Shown here piece after piece: positions 45,149 to 53,684 of a stretch of 64,000 nucleotides of DNA. This DNA is from Jiangella rhizosphaerae. Lineage in GTDB: Bacteria; Actinomycetota; Actinomycetes; Jiangellales; Jiangellaceae. The notes beneath the pieces are model-generated. The model worked only from the letters and a program-made list of their open reading frames with translations, ran no database searches and was not told where the DNA came from. The position numbers and the translations under genes were made by a program. Every line of letters starts with the position of its first letter. The stretch's first letter is position 1. The stretch covers positions 3,339-67,338 of the forward strand of contig NZ_QUAL01000152.1 of assembly GCF_003579925.1 (NCBI RefSeq), read 5' to 3'.

Positions 45149-46034
45149 CGTGCCGAGCTCGGCGGCCGGGCTCGAGGTGGGGCTGGTGCCCCGCCTCGGG
45201 CCGGCCGTCGCCGACTATCCGCCGGGCTCCACGTTCGGGCCGCGCGACGCCCGCACCTACGAGTTCGTCTGGCTGCTGTCCGGCAGCGCGACCTGGCACT
45301 GGGACGACATGCGGGTGCCGCTCGCGCCGGGCACCCTGCTGCTGGTCCGCCCGGGGATGCGCGACTCCTTCCGCTGGGATCCGCGCCGCCCCACCCGGCA
45401 CGCGTACGTGCACTTCACGCTGTCCGGCCCCGCCGTGGACGGCGCGATGTGGCCGGTGGTGCGCGACCTCGGCGGCCGGCCCGACCCGATGGGCGCGCTG
45501 TGCCAGTACCTGCTCTGGCTCGGCGCGACCTGCCCGCCTGGCTGGCGCCGGCAGGCGGCCGAGACGCTGCGGCTGCTGGTGCTGACGTTCCTCGCCCCGC
45601 CGCCGGCGGCGTCCGACGACGCGTCAGGCGGGCTGCCCGAGCCGATCGTCGCCGCGATGTCCGCCGTCCGCTCCGCCTGGTCCGACGGCGTCGCTCGTCC
45701 GGTCGGCCTGGAACAGCTGGCCGCCGCGGCCGGGGTGTCGGTGTCGACGCTGTGCCGCGCGTTCCAGCGCCGGTTCGGGCTCGGGCCGGTGGCCGCGCTG
45801 GAGCGGCTGCGGCTGGCCCGCGCCGAGCCGCTGCTGTGGATGAGCAACCTGTCGCTGCAGGCCATCGCCGTCCAGTGCGGCTTCGCCGACGCCTACCACT
45901 TCTCGCGGCGCTTCCGCGCGGTCTATGGCGTCGCGCCGAGCGTCTTCCGCACCACCCCGCCTCAGGCCGCTCCCCCGTCGCCGCTGGACGCCGCCGGCCT
46001 CGCGGCGCTGGAGCCGCTGACTCCCCAGGCCTGA
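45138..46034 (+). CDS. AraC-family transcriptional regulator
   Basis: 298 residues. The N-terminal cupin-like sensor (residues about 20-110) contains GSATWHWDDMRVPLAPGTL. The C-terminal tandem helix-turn-helix has LAAAAGVSVSTLCRAFQRRF and then IAVQCGFADAYHFSRRFR, the AraC signature. GTG start within the end of the dioxygenase gene gives an 11-base overlap, so the regulator probably controls its own operon. The effector is probably a small sugar or the dioxygenase substrate. Confidence 0.9.
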   Translation: MTADVPSSAAGLEVGLVPRLGPAVADYPPGSTFGPRDARTYEFVWLLSGSATWHWDDMRVPLAPGTLLLVRPGMRDSFRWDPRRPTRHAYVHFTLSGPAVDGAMWPVVRDLGGRPDPMGALCQYLLWLGATCPPGWRRQAAETLRLLVLTFLAPPPAASDDASGGLPEPIVAAMSAVRSAWSDGVARPVGLEQLAAAAGVSVSTLCRAFQRRFGLGPVAALERLRLARAEPLLWMSNLSLQAIAVQCGFADAYHFSRRFRAVYGVAPSVFRTTPPQAAPPSPLDAAGLAALEPLTPQA

Positions 46035-46044
46035 CGCCTGGAGC

Positions 46045-46269
46045 TCACGGTTGCACGGGTACGGCCTCGTGGTTCGGCTTGATCTCCTCGTTGAGGTAGG
46101 CGCCGATGCTGTCGGAGCGCATCATCGCCTCGACGGCCGGCTGGCCGACGCCGAGGTAGCGGTAGACCGCACCGGAGCTCCACTCGACCTCGAGCGTCGA
46201 CGTCAGCGCGTCGTACCCGACCGAGCGCACGGCGGACGACGACACCGGCCACCGTCTGATCCTGCCCAT
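46045..46269 (-). CDS. KTSC domain-containing protein
   Basis: About 74 residues that are almost entirely one KTSC domain: PVSSSAVRSVGYDALTSTLE, then SGAVYRYLGV and SIGAYLNEEIKPNH. The family is named after a domain found beside lysyl-tRNA synthetase in some bacteria; its function is unknown. ATG at 46269 is used; a TTG at 46305 would add 12 residues. It converges on the AraC gene with a gap of ten bases. Confidence 0.8.
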   Translation of the reverse strand: MGRIRRWPVSSSAVRSVGYDALTSTLEVEWSSGAVYRYLGVGQPAVEAMMRSDSIGAYLNEEIKPNHEAVPVQP

Positions 46270-46364
46270 CCCGTCGATCGTCGGCGGCGCGGCCGGATGG
46301 GTCAAGGCGCGGCCGCGAAAAGGCGTTGCGACAGTATGCGGGGCGGACTAAGGTCCCGGGTCTT

Positions 46365-48071
46365 GTGCGGCACTTTCCCGATCCGGATCCCGGTCGCCCC
46401 AGCCGCCTGAGTCCCGGCCACTACCTGCTGTGGCTGGCCCGCACCCAGCTGGCCGTCGTCCTGCTCGGAGCGTTCTACGGCGTCATCTGGCCGACCGCGC
46501 AGGCGCTGATGCCGTACGCCGTCGGGCGGGCCATCGACGATGGTCTGACCGCGCGCGACCGCGGCGACCTGCTGGTGTGGGCCGGCGTCGTGCTGGCGCT
46601 CGGCGTGGTCCAGGCCGCCACCGGGATCCTGCAGGACCGGTGCGCGCTGACCAACGCGCTCGGGGCGCGGTACCGGACGCTGCAGCTGGTCACCCGGCAG
46701 GCGACCCGGCTCGGCGCGACGCTGCCGCGGAAGACCTCGGCCGGCGAGGTGATGAGCGTGGGCGTCGCCGACGTCATGCAGATCGGACGGGCGCTGGACG
46801 TCAGCTCGCGCACGATCGGCTCCGTCGCCTCGATCGTCGTGGTCGCGGCGATCATGCTGGCGACGTCGTGGCGGCTCGGGCTGGTCGTGCTGGTGGGCGT
46901 GCCGCTCATGGTGTGGGCGGTCGCGCTGCTGCTGCGGCCGCTGCACGACCGTCAGGCGCGGCTGCGCGACCAGCAGGCGGAGCTGACCGCTCACGCCGTC
47001 GACATCGTCGGCGGGCTGCGGGTGCTGCGCGGGATCGGCGGCGAGGAGCTGTTCGGGCGCCGCTACCACGCCGAGTCGCAGCGGGTCCGGCACGCGGGCG
47101 TCCACGTCGCCCGCGCCGAGGCCGCCCTGGAGGCGGCCCGGATGCTGCTCCCCGGGCTGCTGGTCGCGCTGATCGTCTTCCTCGGCGCGCGGCAGGTGCT
47201 GGCCGGCGACCTCACCGGCGGCCAGCTGGTCGCGTTCTACGGGTACGCGGTGTTCCTGGCCACGCCGGTGCGGCGGCTGAGCATCGGCGCGAGCGCGATC
47301 ATGAAGGCCTACGTCGCCGCGCGGCGCGTGGTGGCCCTGCTCGCTCTGGAACCGGAGATCGCGCCGGGCGGGCCGGCGCTGTCCGGCACCGAGGACGCCC
47401 GCGACCTCGCCGACCCGGAGTCCGGGCTGGCCGTCGGCGGCGGCCGCTTCACCGCCGTGGCCTGCACGGATCCGGCCGAGGCGGCCGCGCTGGCCGACCG
47501 GCTGGGCCGGTACGCGGAGTCGGACGTGACGTACGGCGGGATGCCGCTGCGTTCCGCGGACGTCGAGGACGTGCGGCGGCGGATCCTCGTGGCGGGCAAC
47601 GAGGCGCGGGTGTTCGCGGGACCGCTGCGTGCGGAGCTGGCGGCCGCCGGACCGGCCGACGACGCGCGGGTGCTCGCGGCGCTGGAGGTCGCGTCGGCCG
47701 GCGACGTCCTGGAGGCGTTGCCCGACGGCCTGGACACCGTCGTCAGCTCGGGCGGGAAGGAGTTCTCCGGCGGCCAGCTGCAGCGACTCCGGCTGGCCCG
47801 GGCGGTGCTGGCCGAACCCGACGTGCTCGTGCTGGTCGAGCCGACCAGCGCCGTCGACGCGCACACCGAGGCCCGCATCGCCGCCCGGCTGGCCGCGGCC
47901 CGGGCCGGCCGGACCACGGTCGTCTTCGCGACCAGTCCGATCCTGCTCGACCACGCCGACGCCGTCGCCCTCGTCGACGGCGGCACCGTCGTCGCGACCG
48001 GCACGCATGCCTCGTTGCTGGACGATCCGCGCTACCGGGCGCTGGTCGCCCGCGAGGAGGGGGCGGCATGA
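46365..48071 (+). CDS. ABC exporter half-transporter with degenerate ATP site (subunit 1)
   Basis: About 568 residues: an N-terminal six-helix ABC exporter membrane domain and a C-terminal nucleotide-binding domain. The Walker A region (about 360-378, TAVACTDPAEAAALADRL) has lost all glycines and the lysine. In Walker B (VLVLVEPTSAVD) the aspartate is Val. The H-loop histidine is replaced (VVFATSPIL). The signature FSGGQLQRL (about 466) is intact. This domain alone cannot hydrolyse ATP; it supplies the signature to its partner. I prefer GTG at 46365; TTG at 46326 is an alternative. The stop overlaps the start of subunit 2 (ATGA). Confidence 0.85.
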   Translation: MRHFPDPDPGRPSRLSPGHYLLWLARTQLAVVLLGAFYGVIWPTAQALMPYAVGRAIDDGLTARDRGDLLVWAGVVLALGVVQAATGILQDRCALTNALGARYRTLQLVTRQATRLGATLPRKTSAGEVMSVGVADVMQIGRALDVSSRTIGSVASIVVVAAIMLATSWRLGLVVLVGVPLMVWAVALLLRPLHDRQARLRDQQAELTAHAVDIVGGLRVLRGIGGEELFGRRYHAESQRVRHAGVHVARAEAALEAARMLLPGLLVALIVFLGARQVLAGDLTGGQLVAFYGYAVFLATPVRRLSIGASAIMKAYVAARRVVALLALEPEIAPGGPALSGTEDARDLADPESGLAVGGGRFTAVACTDPAEAAALADRLGRYAESDVTYGGMPLRSADVEDVRRRILVAGNEARVFAGPLRAELAAAGPADDARVLAALEVASAGDVLEALPDGLDTVVSSGGKEFSGGQLQRLRLARAVLAEPDVLVLVEPTSAVDAHTEARIAARLAAARAGRTTVVFATSPILLDHADAVALVDGGTVVATGTHASLLDDPRYRALVAREEGAA

Positions 48072-49825
48072 GCGCGTCGTCCGCCGGCCTGCCGGTCGCG
48101 TCGCTGCGGGAGGTGCGCCGGCACGCCCGGCGCCTGGCGCTGCGGCATCGCCGCGAGGTCGCCGGCGCCGTCGCGCTGCACGCGCTCGGCGCGGCGTCCG
48201 GACTGGCCGGCCCCTGGCTGCTCGGCCGGCTGGTCGAGGACGTCAACGACGGCGTCGACCACGTCACCCGCATGACGCTGCTGATCTGCCTGTTCGTCGT
48301 GCTGCAGGCCGCGCTGACCGCGCTGGCGATGTTCGTGTCGGCGCGCCTCGGCGAGAAGGTGCTGGCCCAGCTGCGCGAGGAGTTCGTCGACGGCGTGCTG
48401 GCGCTGCCGATCGGGACGGTCGAGGAGGCCGGCTCCGGCGACCTCATCACCCGCACCACCCGCGACGTGGACCTGCTGGCGCGCGCGGTGCGGTACGCGA
48501 TCCCGGACACGCTGATCAGCTCGGTCACCATCGTGCTGACGCTCGGCGGGCTGGTGCTGCTCGGGCCGCTGCTGGCGTTGCCGGCGCTGGTCGGGGTGCC
48601 GGTGCTGTGGGTGGCGTCGCGCTGGTACCGGCGCCGCGCCCGCACCGCCTACCTGCGCGAGAACGCCTCGTACTCGCAGCTCGCCGAGGGCCTCGCCGAG
48701 ACCGTCGACGGCGCGCGGACCGTGGAGGCGCTCCGGCTGGGCGACCGGCGCTTCGAGCGGGTGAACCGCGACATCGCGGCGTCGTACGCGGCGGAGCGGG
48801 CGACGCTGCGGCTGCGCACGGTGTACCTGCCGACGATCGACGTGGCGTTCGTGCTGCCGGTCTTCGCCACGCTGGTGATCGGCGGGCTCCTGTACCTGGA
48901 CGGCATGGTGTCGCTGGCCGCGGTGACGGCAGCGACCCTGTACACCCAGCAGCTGCTGGTGCCGGTCGACACCCTGCTGTTCTGGCTGAACGAACTGCAG
49001 ATCGGCGGGGCGGCGATGGCCCGGCTGCGGGGGGTCCGGCGCGATCTCGCCGTCGTCGAGCGAGAGCGGGCGGCGCCTGCCACCGAGAGCGTCGACGCCG
49101 GCGGGTTCGAGGTGCGCGGGGTGAGCCACGCCTACCGGCCCGGCCACGACGTCCTCCACGACGTCGACCTCACCATCGCGCCGGGTGAGCGGCTGGCCGT
49201 CGTCGGTCCGTCCGGCGCCGGGAAGTCGACGCTCGGGAAGCTGCTCGCCGGCATCCACCAGCCGCGGACCGGCACGATCACCGTCGGCGGCGTCCCGGTG
49301 TCCGAGCTGCCGCTGGACCGGCTGCGCACCGAGGTCGCGCTGGTGACGCAGGAGCACCACGTCTTCCGCGGCACGCTCCGCGACAACGTCGTCCTCGGCC
49401 GCCCCTCGGCCGACGACGCCGCGGTGGAGGCCGCACTGCGCGCCGTCGACGCATGGGACTGGGCGTCAGCTGCCGGGTTGTCCGCCGCCGTCGGCTCCGG
49501 CGGCGCGGAGCTGTCGCCGGCGCAGGCGCAGCAGCTCGCGCTGGCCCGGCTCGTGCTGGCCGACCCGCACACGCTGATCCTCGACGAGGCCACCTCGCTG
49601 CTCGACCCGAGCGCTGCCCGGCACCTCGAGCGGTCACTGGCCGCGGTGCTGGCCGGCCGGACCGTCGTCGCGATCGCCCATCGGCTGCACACCGCCCACG
49701 ACGCCGACCGGATCGCCGTCATGGAGTCCGGTCGCATCGTCGAGCTCGGCTCGCATGACGAGCTGGTCGCGGCCGGCGGCGCCTATGCGGAGCTGTGGCG
49801 CTCCTGGCACGGCGGGGCGGGCTAG
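48068..49825 (+). CDS. ABC exporter half-transporter with intact Walker motifs (subunit 2)
   Basis: 585 residues, membrane domain then ATPase. Walker A GPSGAGKST is at about 380-388, Walker B LILDEATSLLD is intact with the catalytic Glu, and the H-loop AIAHRLHT is intact. The signature is degenerate: LSPAQAQQL instead of LSGGQ. Its motifs complement those of subunit 1, so the heterodimer should have one competent and one fully dead ATP site. It would be an asymmetric drug, lipid or peptide exporter; the substrate cannot be inferred. It ends with a 4-base overlap on the convergent DinB-like gene. Confidence 0.87.
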   Translation: MSASSAGLPVASLREVRRHARRLALRHRREVAGAVALHALGAASGLAGPWLLGRLVEDVNDGVDHVTRMTLLICLFVVLQAALTALAMFVSARLGEKVLAQLREEFVDGVLALPIGTVEEAGSGDLITRTTRDVDLLARAVRYAIPDTLISSVTIVLTLGGLVLLGPLLALPALVGVPVLWVASRWYRRRARTAYLRENASYSQLAEGLAETVDGARTVEALRLGDRRFERVNRDIAASYAAERATLRLRTVYLPTIDVAFVLPVFATLVIGGLLYLDGMVSLAAVTAATLYTQQLLVPVDTLLFWLNELQIGGAAMARLRGVRRDLAVVERERAAPATESVDAGGFEVRGVSHAYRPGHDVLHDVDLTIAPGERLAVVGPSGAGKSTLGKLLAGIHQPRTGTITVGGVPVSELPLDRLRTEVALVTQEHHVFRGTLRDNVVLGRPSADDAAVEAALRAVDAWDWASAAGLSAAVGSGGAELSPAQAQQLALARLVLADPHTLILDEATSLLDPSAARHLERSLAAVLAGRTVVAIAHRLHTAHDADRIAVMESGRIVELGSHDELVAAGGAYAELWRSWHGGAG

Positions 49826-50397
49826 AACAGCTCGGCGGTGCGCTTGAGCTTCGCGACGTAGTCGGCCCACTCCTGCGCGTTCTGGTCGGGCAGGTTACTG
49901 ACGTCCTTGCGCAGCCCGATCTCGCCGTCGATGGTCTCGCGGAGGATGTCGGCGTGGCCCGCGTGCCGGGCGGTCTCGGCGATCATGTGCACGAGGATCC
50001 AGTGCAGCGTGACGGGGTTGCGGTCCGCGGGCCACCACGGCACCGTGCCGGTGTCGTCCAGCGCCAAGGCGTCGATGGTCGCGTCGGAGTGCGCGATGGT
50101 CCGCCGGTAGAAGTCCGTCACCCACTCCATCGTCTGGTCCGGCGTCGCCCAGAAGTCGGCGTTCGGCTCGGCGTCGTCGTCCAGCCACGGCATCGGATCG
50201 GGCGCCGGCCGGCCGAAGACCTCGCCGAAGTAGCCGGCCTCCATGCTCGCGACGTGCTTGACCAGGCCGAGCAGGTTGGTGCCCGTCGGCGTCATCGGCC
50301 AGCGAGCATCGCGCTCGCTCAGCCCGTCGAGCTTCCACAGCAGGGCGTCGCGGTGGCTCTGGAGGTAGCGCTTGAGGGTGTCCTTCTCGTCCGGCAT
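49822..50397 (-). CDS. DinB superfamily protein (DUF664)
   Basis: 191 residues forming a four-helix bundle typical of the DinB/MST superfamily. The DUF664 pattern LSERDARWPMTPTGTNLLGLVKH is present, as is a metal-ligand-like set of histidines: KHVASMEAGY, TLHWILVHMIAET, RHAGHADIL. Members are metal-dependent thiol S-transferases or of unknown role. It converges on the ABC exporter gene with overlapping 3' ends, and the RidA gene lies ten bases upstream in the same direction, so the two form an operon. Confidence 0.85.
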   Translation of the reverse strand: MPDEKDTLKRYLQSHRDALLWKLDGLSERDARWPMTPTGTNLLGLVKHVASMEAGYFGEVFGRPAPDPMPWLDDDAEPNADFWATPDQTMEWVTDFYRRTIAHSDATIDALALDDTGTVPWWPADRNPVTLHWILVHMIAETARHAGHADILRETIDGEIGLRKDVSNLPDQNAQEWADYVAKLKRTAELF

Positions 50398-50407
50398 GCG
50401 GGCGAGG

Positions 50408-50821
50408 CTACCCGGCGGCCGGCACCGCCGCGACGGCCTCGATCTCGACGAGAGCGCCCGGGACGGCGAGGCCGGCGACGAACGCCGACGTGATGGCCGG
50501 CGGGTTCGGACGCTGACCCCAGACCTCGTTGAACGCGGCGAAGCCGTCCATCAGCGACTCGCCCTCGCGGATGAGGATCGTCCACTTCACGACGTCCTCG
50601 GGCCGGGCGCCGGCCGCGTCGAGGCAGGTCAGGAGGTTCTTGAGGGCCTGCCGCGTCTGGCTGGCGATGTCCGGCCCGACGACCTGCCCGGTCTGGTCGA
50701 CGCCGTTCTGGCCGCCGATGAAGACGAGGTCGGCGCCGGCCGGGACGCGCACGGCCCAGGTGAACGCCGGGTTGGAGTGCATGGACTCGGGGTTGATGTG
50801 CGTGATGGTCATGGAGGGCAT
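50408..50821 (-). CDS. RidA/YjgF family protein
   Basis: 137 residues. The RidA fold is seen in FIGGQNGVDQTGQVVGPDIA, VVKWTILI and ALVEIEAVAAV. RidA proteins hydrolyse reactive enamine/imine intermediates, but divergent subgroups have other substrates. The arginine usually present near the C-terminal strand in archetypal RidA (before PxxALVEIE) is not evident: here the segment reads AVPGALVEIE. It is therefore probably one of the Rid subfamilies other than RidA proper. ATG 50821 (or 50812) has no ribosome site and lies seven bases after a TATAAC box, suggesting leaderless translation. Confidence 0.83.
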   Translation of the reverse strand: MPSMTITHINPESMHSNPAFTWAVRVPAGADLVFIGGQNGVDQTGQVVGPDIASQTRQALKNLLTCLDAAGARPEDVVKWTILIREGESLMDGFAAFNEVWGQRPNPPAITSAFVAGLAVPGALVEIEAVAAVPAAG

Positions 50822-50842
50822 GTAACCAGTTATAGTGGTGTC
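50822..50842. promoter_or_regulatory. compact divergent promoter between RidA-like and CGNR genes
   Basis: Only 21 bases separate two divergent ATG codons. They contain GTTATAGT (50829-50836). Read to the right it gives the -10 box TATAGT, six bases before the ATG at 50843. Read to the left it gives TATAAC, seven bases before the ATG at 50821. There is no Shine-Dalgarno site on either side. Both messages would be leaderless with overlapping -10 boxes, so they may compete. No clear -35 boxes are visible. Confidence 0.6.
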
Positions 50843-51415
50843 ATGCAACGCCGTGAGGAACTCCCGCTCGGTGTCCGGGTGCGGTTCCTCACCGGACGGG
50901 TGTCGCTCGACTTCACGCACACCGGCGGCGAGGGCGAGTACGCGCGGTGGGAGATCGTCCACACGCCCGACGACTTGTCCCGCTGGCTCGGCGTCATCCT
51001 GTCCGTCGACGGGCTGACGGCCGGGCCGGCCGACCTGGAGGCGATGCGCCCGCTGCGCGCCGCGATCACGGACGCTGCCCGGTCACTGTCGGCGGGCGGC
51101 TCGGTGCGGGCCTCCGACGTCGCGACGATCAACGCCGCGGCCGCGGTGCCGCCGCTGGTGCCGCGGCTGGTCGCCGTCGGCGCCGGGGTCGAGTACCCCG
51201 CACCGACGACGGCCGGGGCGCTCTCGACGATCGCCCGTGACGCGATCGACCTGTTCGGCGGCCCGCTGGCCGAGCGGATCCGGGTCTGCGCCTCCGAGAC
51301 CTGCGGCCTGCTGCTGGTCGACACCTCACGGCCGGGCACGCGGCGGTGGTGCTCGATGCAGCGCTGCGGCAACCTCGCCAAGGTCCGCGGCCACCGGGAG
51401 CGGTCGGCGCGATAG
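50843..51415 (+). CDS. CGNR zinc-finger protein with ABATE domain
   Basis: 190 residues. The N-terminal ABATE domain (FLTGRVSLDFTHTGG, DLSRWLGVIL) is followed by a C-terminal CGNR zinc finger: Cys-x4-Cys in CASETC and then RWCSMQRCGNLAKVRGHR. These actinomycete proteins are predicted stress-related transcription regulators. ATG at 50843 without a ribosome site fits a leaderless transcript from the compact promoter. It diverges from the RidA-like gene, which it may regulate. Confidence 0.9.
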   Translation: MQRREELPLGVRVRFLTGRVSLDFTHTGGEGEYARWEIVHTPDDLSRWLGVILSVDGLTAGPADLEAMRPLRAAITDAARSLSAGGSVRASDVATINAAAAVPPLVPRLVAVGAGVEYPAPTTAGALSTIARDAIDLFGGPLAERIRVCASETCGLLLVDTSRPGTRRWCSMQRCGNLAKVRGHRERSAR

Positions 51416-51429
51416 GCACAACCGACCGC

Positions 51430-51498
51430 CTTGGCAAGCCTGATCGTCGCGCAACATCGGACATATTGGGCACGCCGACGACGGTCAGCCTTGCCAAG
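51430..51498. repeat. 20-bp near-perfect inverted repeat
   Basis: CTTGGCAAGCCTGATCGTCG (51430-51449) matches the reverse complement of 51479-51498 at 18 of 20 positions, one mismatch being a G-U pair in RNA. The loop is 29 bases and relatively AT-rich (CATCGGACATATTGGG). It lies between the CGNR and HNH genes. It could be the CGNR terminator or an operator. Confidence 0.7.
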
Positions 51499-51562
51499 AC
51501 GCGCGCCGGGGGCGAGCGCGCACTTCCGTGATCGAACAGGCCTTCGCCCGTAGGCTCGGAGC

Positions 51563-51913
51563 GTGCCGCCCCGCCGTCGAGCCGCGATCTACGCCCGTCG
51601 TCGTCAGCGCCGGATGGCGAAGGTCGAGCACGACCTGACCGACGACCAGTGGGCAGCGCTGATCGCGGCCTGGGGCGGCTGCGCCTACTGCGGCGCGGAC
51701 GACGCCCGGTTGCAGAAGGACTGCATGCTGCCCATCTCCCGCGGCGGCCGCTACACGCTGGTGAACGTGGTGCCCGCCTGCCGCTCGTGCAACGCCAGCA
51801 AGTGCAACGCCGAGGTCACGACCTGGATGCGCCGCAAGAAGCTGGACGAGCAGGCCTTCCTCGTCCGACAGGCCGAGATCGTCCGCTCCGCCGACATGGA
51901 GCCACGGATCTGA
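51563..51913 (+). CDS. HNH-endonuclease-like small protein
   Basis: 116 residues. It is basic at the N-terminus and has two Cys pairs, CAYCG and CRSCN, around the sequence LPISRGGRYTLVNVVPACRSCN of an HNH/zinc-ribbon fold. The normal catalytic Asp-His is replaced by Asp-Cys (KDCMLP), while the Asn of the N step (VNVVP) is kept. This variant is seen in actinomycete HNH proteins, but activity is uncertain. GTG start. No neighbour suggests a partner. Confidence 0.75.
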   Translation: MPPRRRAAIYARRRQRRMAKVEHDLTDDQWAALIAAWGGCAYCGADDARLQKDCMLPISRGGRYTLVNVVPACRSCNASKCNAEVTTWMRRKKLDEQAFLVRQAEIVRSADMEPRI

Positions 51914-52048
51914 ATCCGTTCGAGCCGGCCGCCACCGGGGCAGCGGGGACAGGTCGTGAAACGCCACCGCGTTCCTGATCGGCGCTCTTCGCCGGCCCGG
52001 CGGCGGTCACTCAGGCAGCCGGCGCAACGTCGTCGGTAGAATCGTGTC

Positions 52049-52252
52049 GTGTCCGGCCGATCGTCTTCGCAGACTCTGACTGTCGAGCTCGATCCCGAAC
52101 GGGCGCGGGCGCTGCACGCCCTTGCGGAGCTCTATCACGCGACGCCGGAGCGGATGGTCGCGTCGTGGGCCGCCTACCACATCGATCGCCTGGTCGCCGG
52201 TCAGACGCCGGACACGGTGCCATCCGGATGGCAGCCCGACACGGACGCCTGA
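52049..52252 (+). CDS. small hypothetical protein, possible ribbon-helix-helix type
   Basis: 67 residues. A short strand (QTLTVELD) is followed by two helices (RARALHALAELYHATPERMV and WAAYHIDRLVAG), the layout of a ribbon-helix-helix DNA-binding or antitoxin protein. I do not recognise a specific family. GTG start, normal codon use. No toxin gene is evident next to it. Confidence 0.5.
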   Translation: MSGRSSSQTLTVELDPERARALHALAELYHATPERMVASWAAYHIDRLVAGQTPDTVPSGWQPDTDA

Positions 52253-52408
52253 GATGCCAGGCGTTCACGTCCCTTCCTCCGTCGAGGACTGCACCCGGCA
52301 CCGCCGCGGGCTGCGGTCGAGCTCGCGGACGGGTCGCTCCCGGAGGTTCCTGCTCGATCCGCGGTCGCCAGGTTCCGCCGTGCACGCCAGCCGCGTGCGA
52401 GGAAGGGC

Positions 52409-53054
52409 ATGATCGGGAAGCGCTCCGGCGCGCACTCCGCGGCGCGAACCCGCCGGATCCGGGCCGCCCGGCGATGGATGGGGATCGACATCACGTTCGA
52501 CGACGACGGACGCGTCCTCATCGCCGACACGGACGCCGAGCACGACGGTGCGTTCGAGGACTACGACCGAACCATCGCGATGGAAGCGCGCGGTCACGTA
52601 CTCTCCAACGGCTGGACATGGAACCAGCGATGGCTGAACACGTTCCGCAACATCCGATCCAGCAGCGAGAACCCCGAACCGCGCATCGACTACATCGTCG
52701 TGCGTCGACGAGAGGCCGGCCTGCCCGACCTGGTGGACGGCGATTCGGAAGTCCATTGGCGGCCCGCGGGCGCAGGACCGGACGAGCGCCGACTGGCGGG
52801 TGCGGCCCGACGCCGCCGACGCCGTGCTCGGCGCGCCCGAGGACGCAGGCTCTGAGTCGGCAACCGAGCACGGACATCCCCTGGCGTCGCTGATCTGGGA
52901 CGCAGAGGTCCGCCTCATCGATGCGCGCACCGACGAGCCATACACGGGCGTCTCCCCGGAGACCTTCGGCCGGCTCCCCGTCGACGGCTACGGCCGGCTG
53001 CTCGGCGCGTCCGGAGTGCGGCCTCGATCGGCGCCCTCGCCGCTCACCGGCTGA
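52409..53054 (+). pseudogene. hypothetical gene apparently split by a frameshift
   Basis: From ATG 52409 the frame codes plausibly as far as about 52760 (MGIDITFDDDGRVLIADTD, NGWTWNQRWLN, PRIDYIVVRRREAG). It then turns into poly-Arg and stops at 52855. From about 52760 to 53054 a different frame has strong genome-like codon use (DWRVRPDAADAVLG, LASLIWDAEVRLID, ETFGRLPVDGYGRLLG). A one-base indel near 52755-52800 would join the two into a protein of about 215 residues. I recognise no family. It may instead be two separate small genes. Confidence 0.45.
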
Positions 53055-53120
53055 GCGAGGCCGAGCCGTCGCATCTGCCAGAATCTGGACCTGCATCGAC
53101 GGAGGTTCACGGGGGGAGGC

Positions 53121-53663
53121 TTGATCGGTGGGACGGTACTCGAGCTGCTGCATCCGACCCCGTTGGGCGAGTTCTCGATCACGATGCGCGGTGAGGACGC
53201 GTTCGGCAGCACCATGTTCGTCGACGATCCGGCGGCGACCGTCGACGTCCACAGCGTGCACGTCGACGTCGACCTCGATGCCGGGCGGTTCGACCTGGTC
53301 GGGCCGGACTACCTCCAGACCACCAAGGGCGTCCCGATCTTCTCGGAGCGGTTCGTGGCCGCGATGCCCGAATCCTTCACCCGGGACGTTGTCACCGTCC
53401 CAGCCGTCCTGCACCTGCGCGCGGCGACGCGGCACTTCCTGGCCGGCAGGATCGAACGCGACCTCGAACTGATCGACCCCGAGGCCTCGTCGTTCTCCGA
53501 CATCCGCGGCATCAGAATCCTCAGCCGCCCCGCCTTCAAGCCCGTCGGCACGAGTTTCCTCCTCGCACGCGACCGCCTGTTCCGGACCTACATGGACGCC
53601 TCGGTGGAGCTGATCAGCCAGGTGGACGCGAACCAGCTGAACCTCGAGTACGTGCCGTACTGA
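53121..53663 (+). CDS. hypothetical protein, 180 residues
   Basis: It starts with TTG at 53121, directly after a strong GGGGGGAGG site. The protein is mixed alpha/beta and acidic, with the segments GTVLELLHPTPLGEFSI, PIFSERFVAAMPESF and FSDIRGIRILSRPAFKP. The last resembles a distal strand-turn of an enzyme or immunity-type fold, but I cannot name a family. No signal peptide. It converges on the TPR-like gene at 53685. Confidence 0.65.
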   Translation: MIGGTVLELLHPTPLGEFSITMRGEDAFGSTMFVDDPAATVDVHSVHVDVDLDAGRFDLVGPDYLQTTKGVPIFSERFVAAMPESFTRDVVTVPAVLHLRAATRHFLAGRIERDLELIDPEASSFSDIRGIRILSRPAFKPVGTSFLLARDRLFRTYMDASVELISQVDANQLNLEYVPY

Positions 53664-53684
53664 GCACTCGGCCGGGCGCGAGGC

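Noticed and set aside
46430-49825. A single 1131-residue frame suggesting a fused ABC exporter
   Set aside because: The first part is an Arg-rich shadow of subunit 1 in another frame. The real second subunit starts at ATG 48068, overlapping the first subunit's stop.
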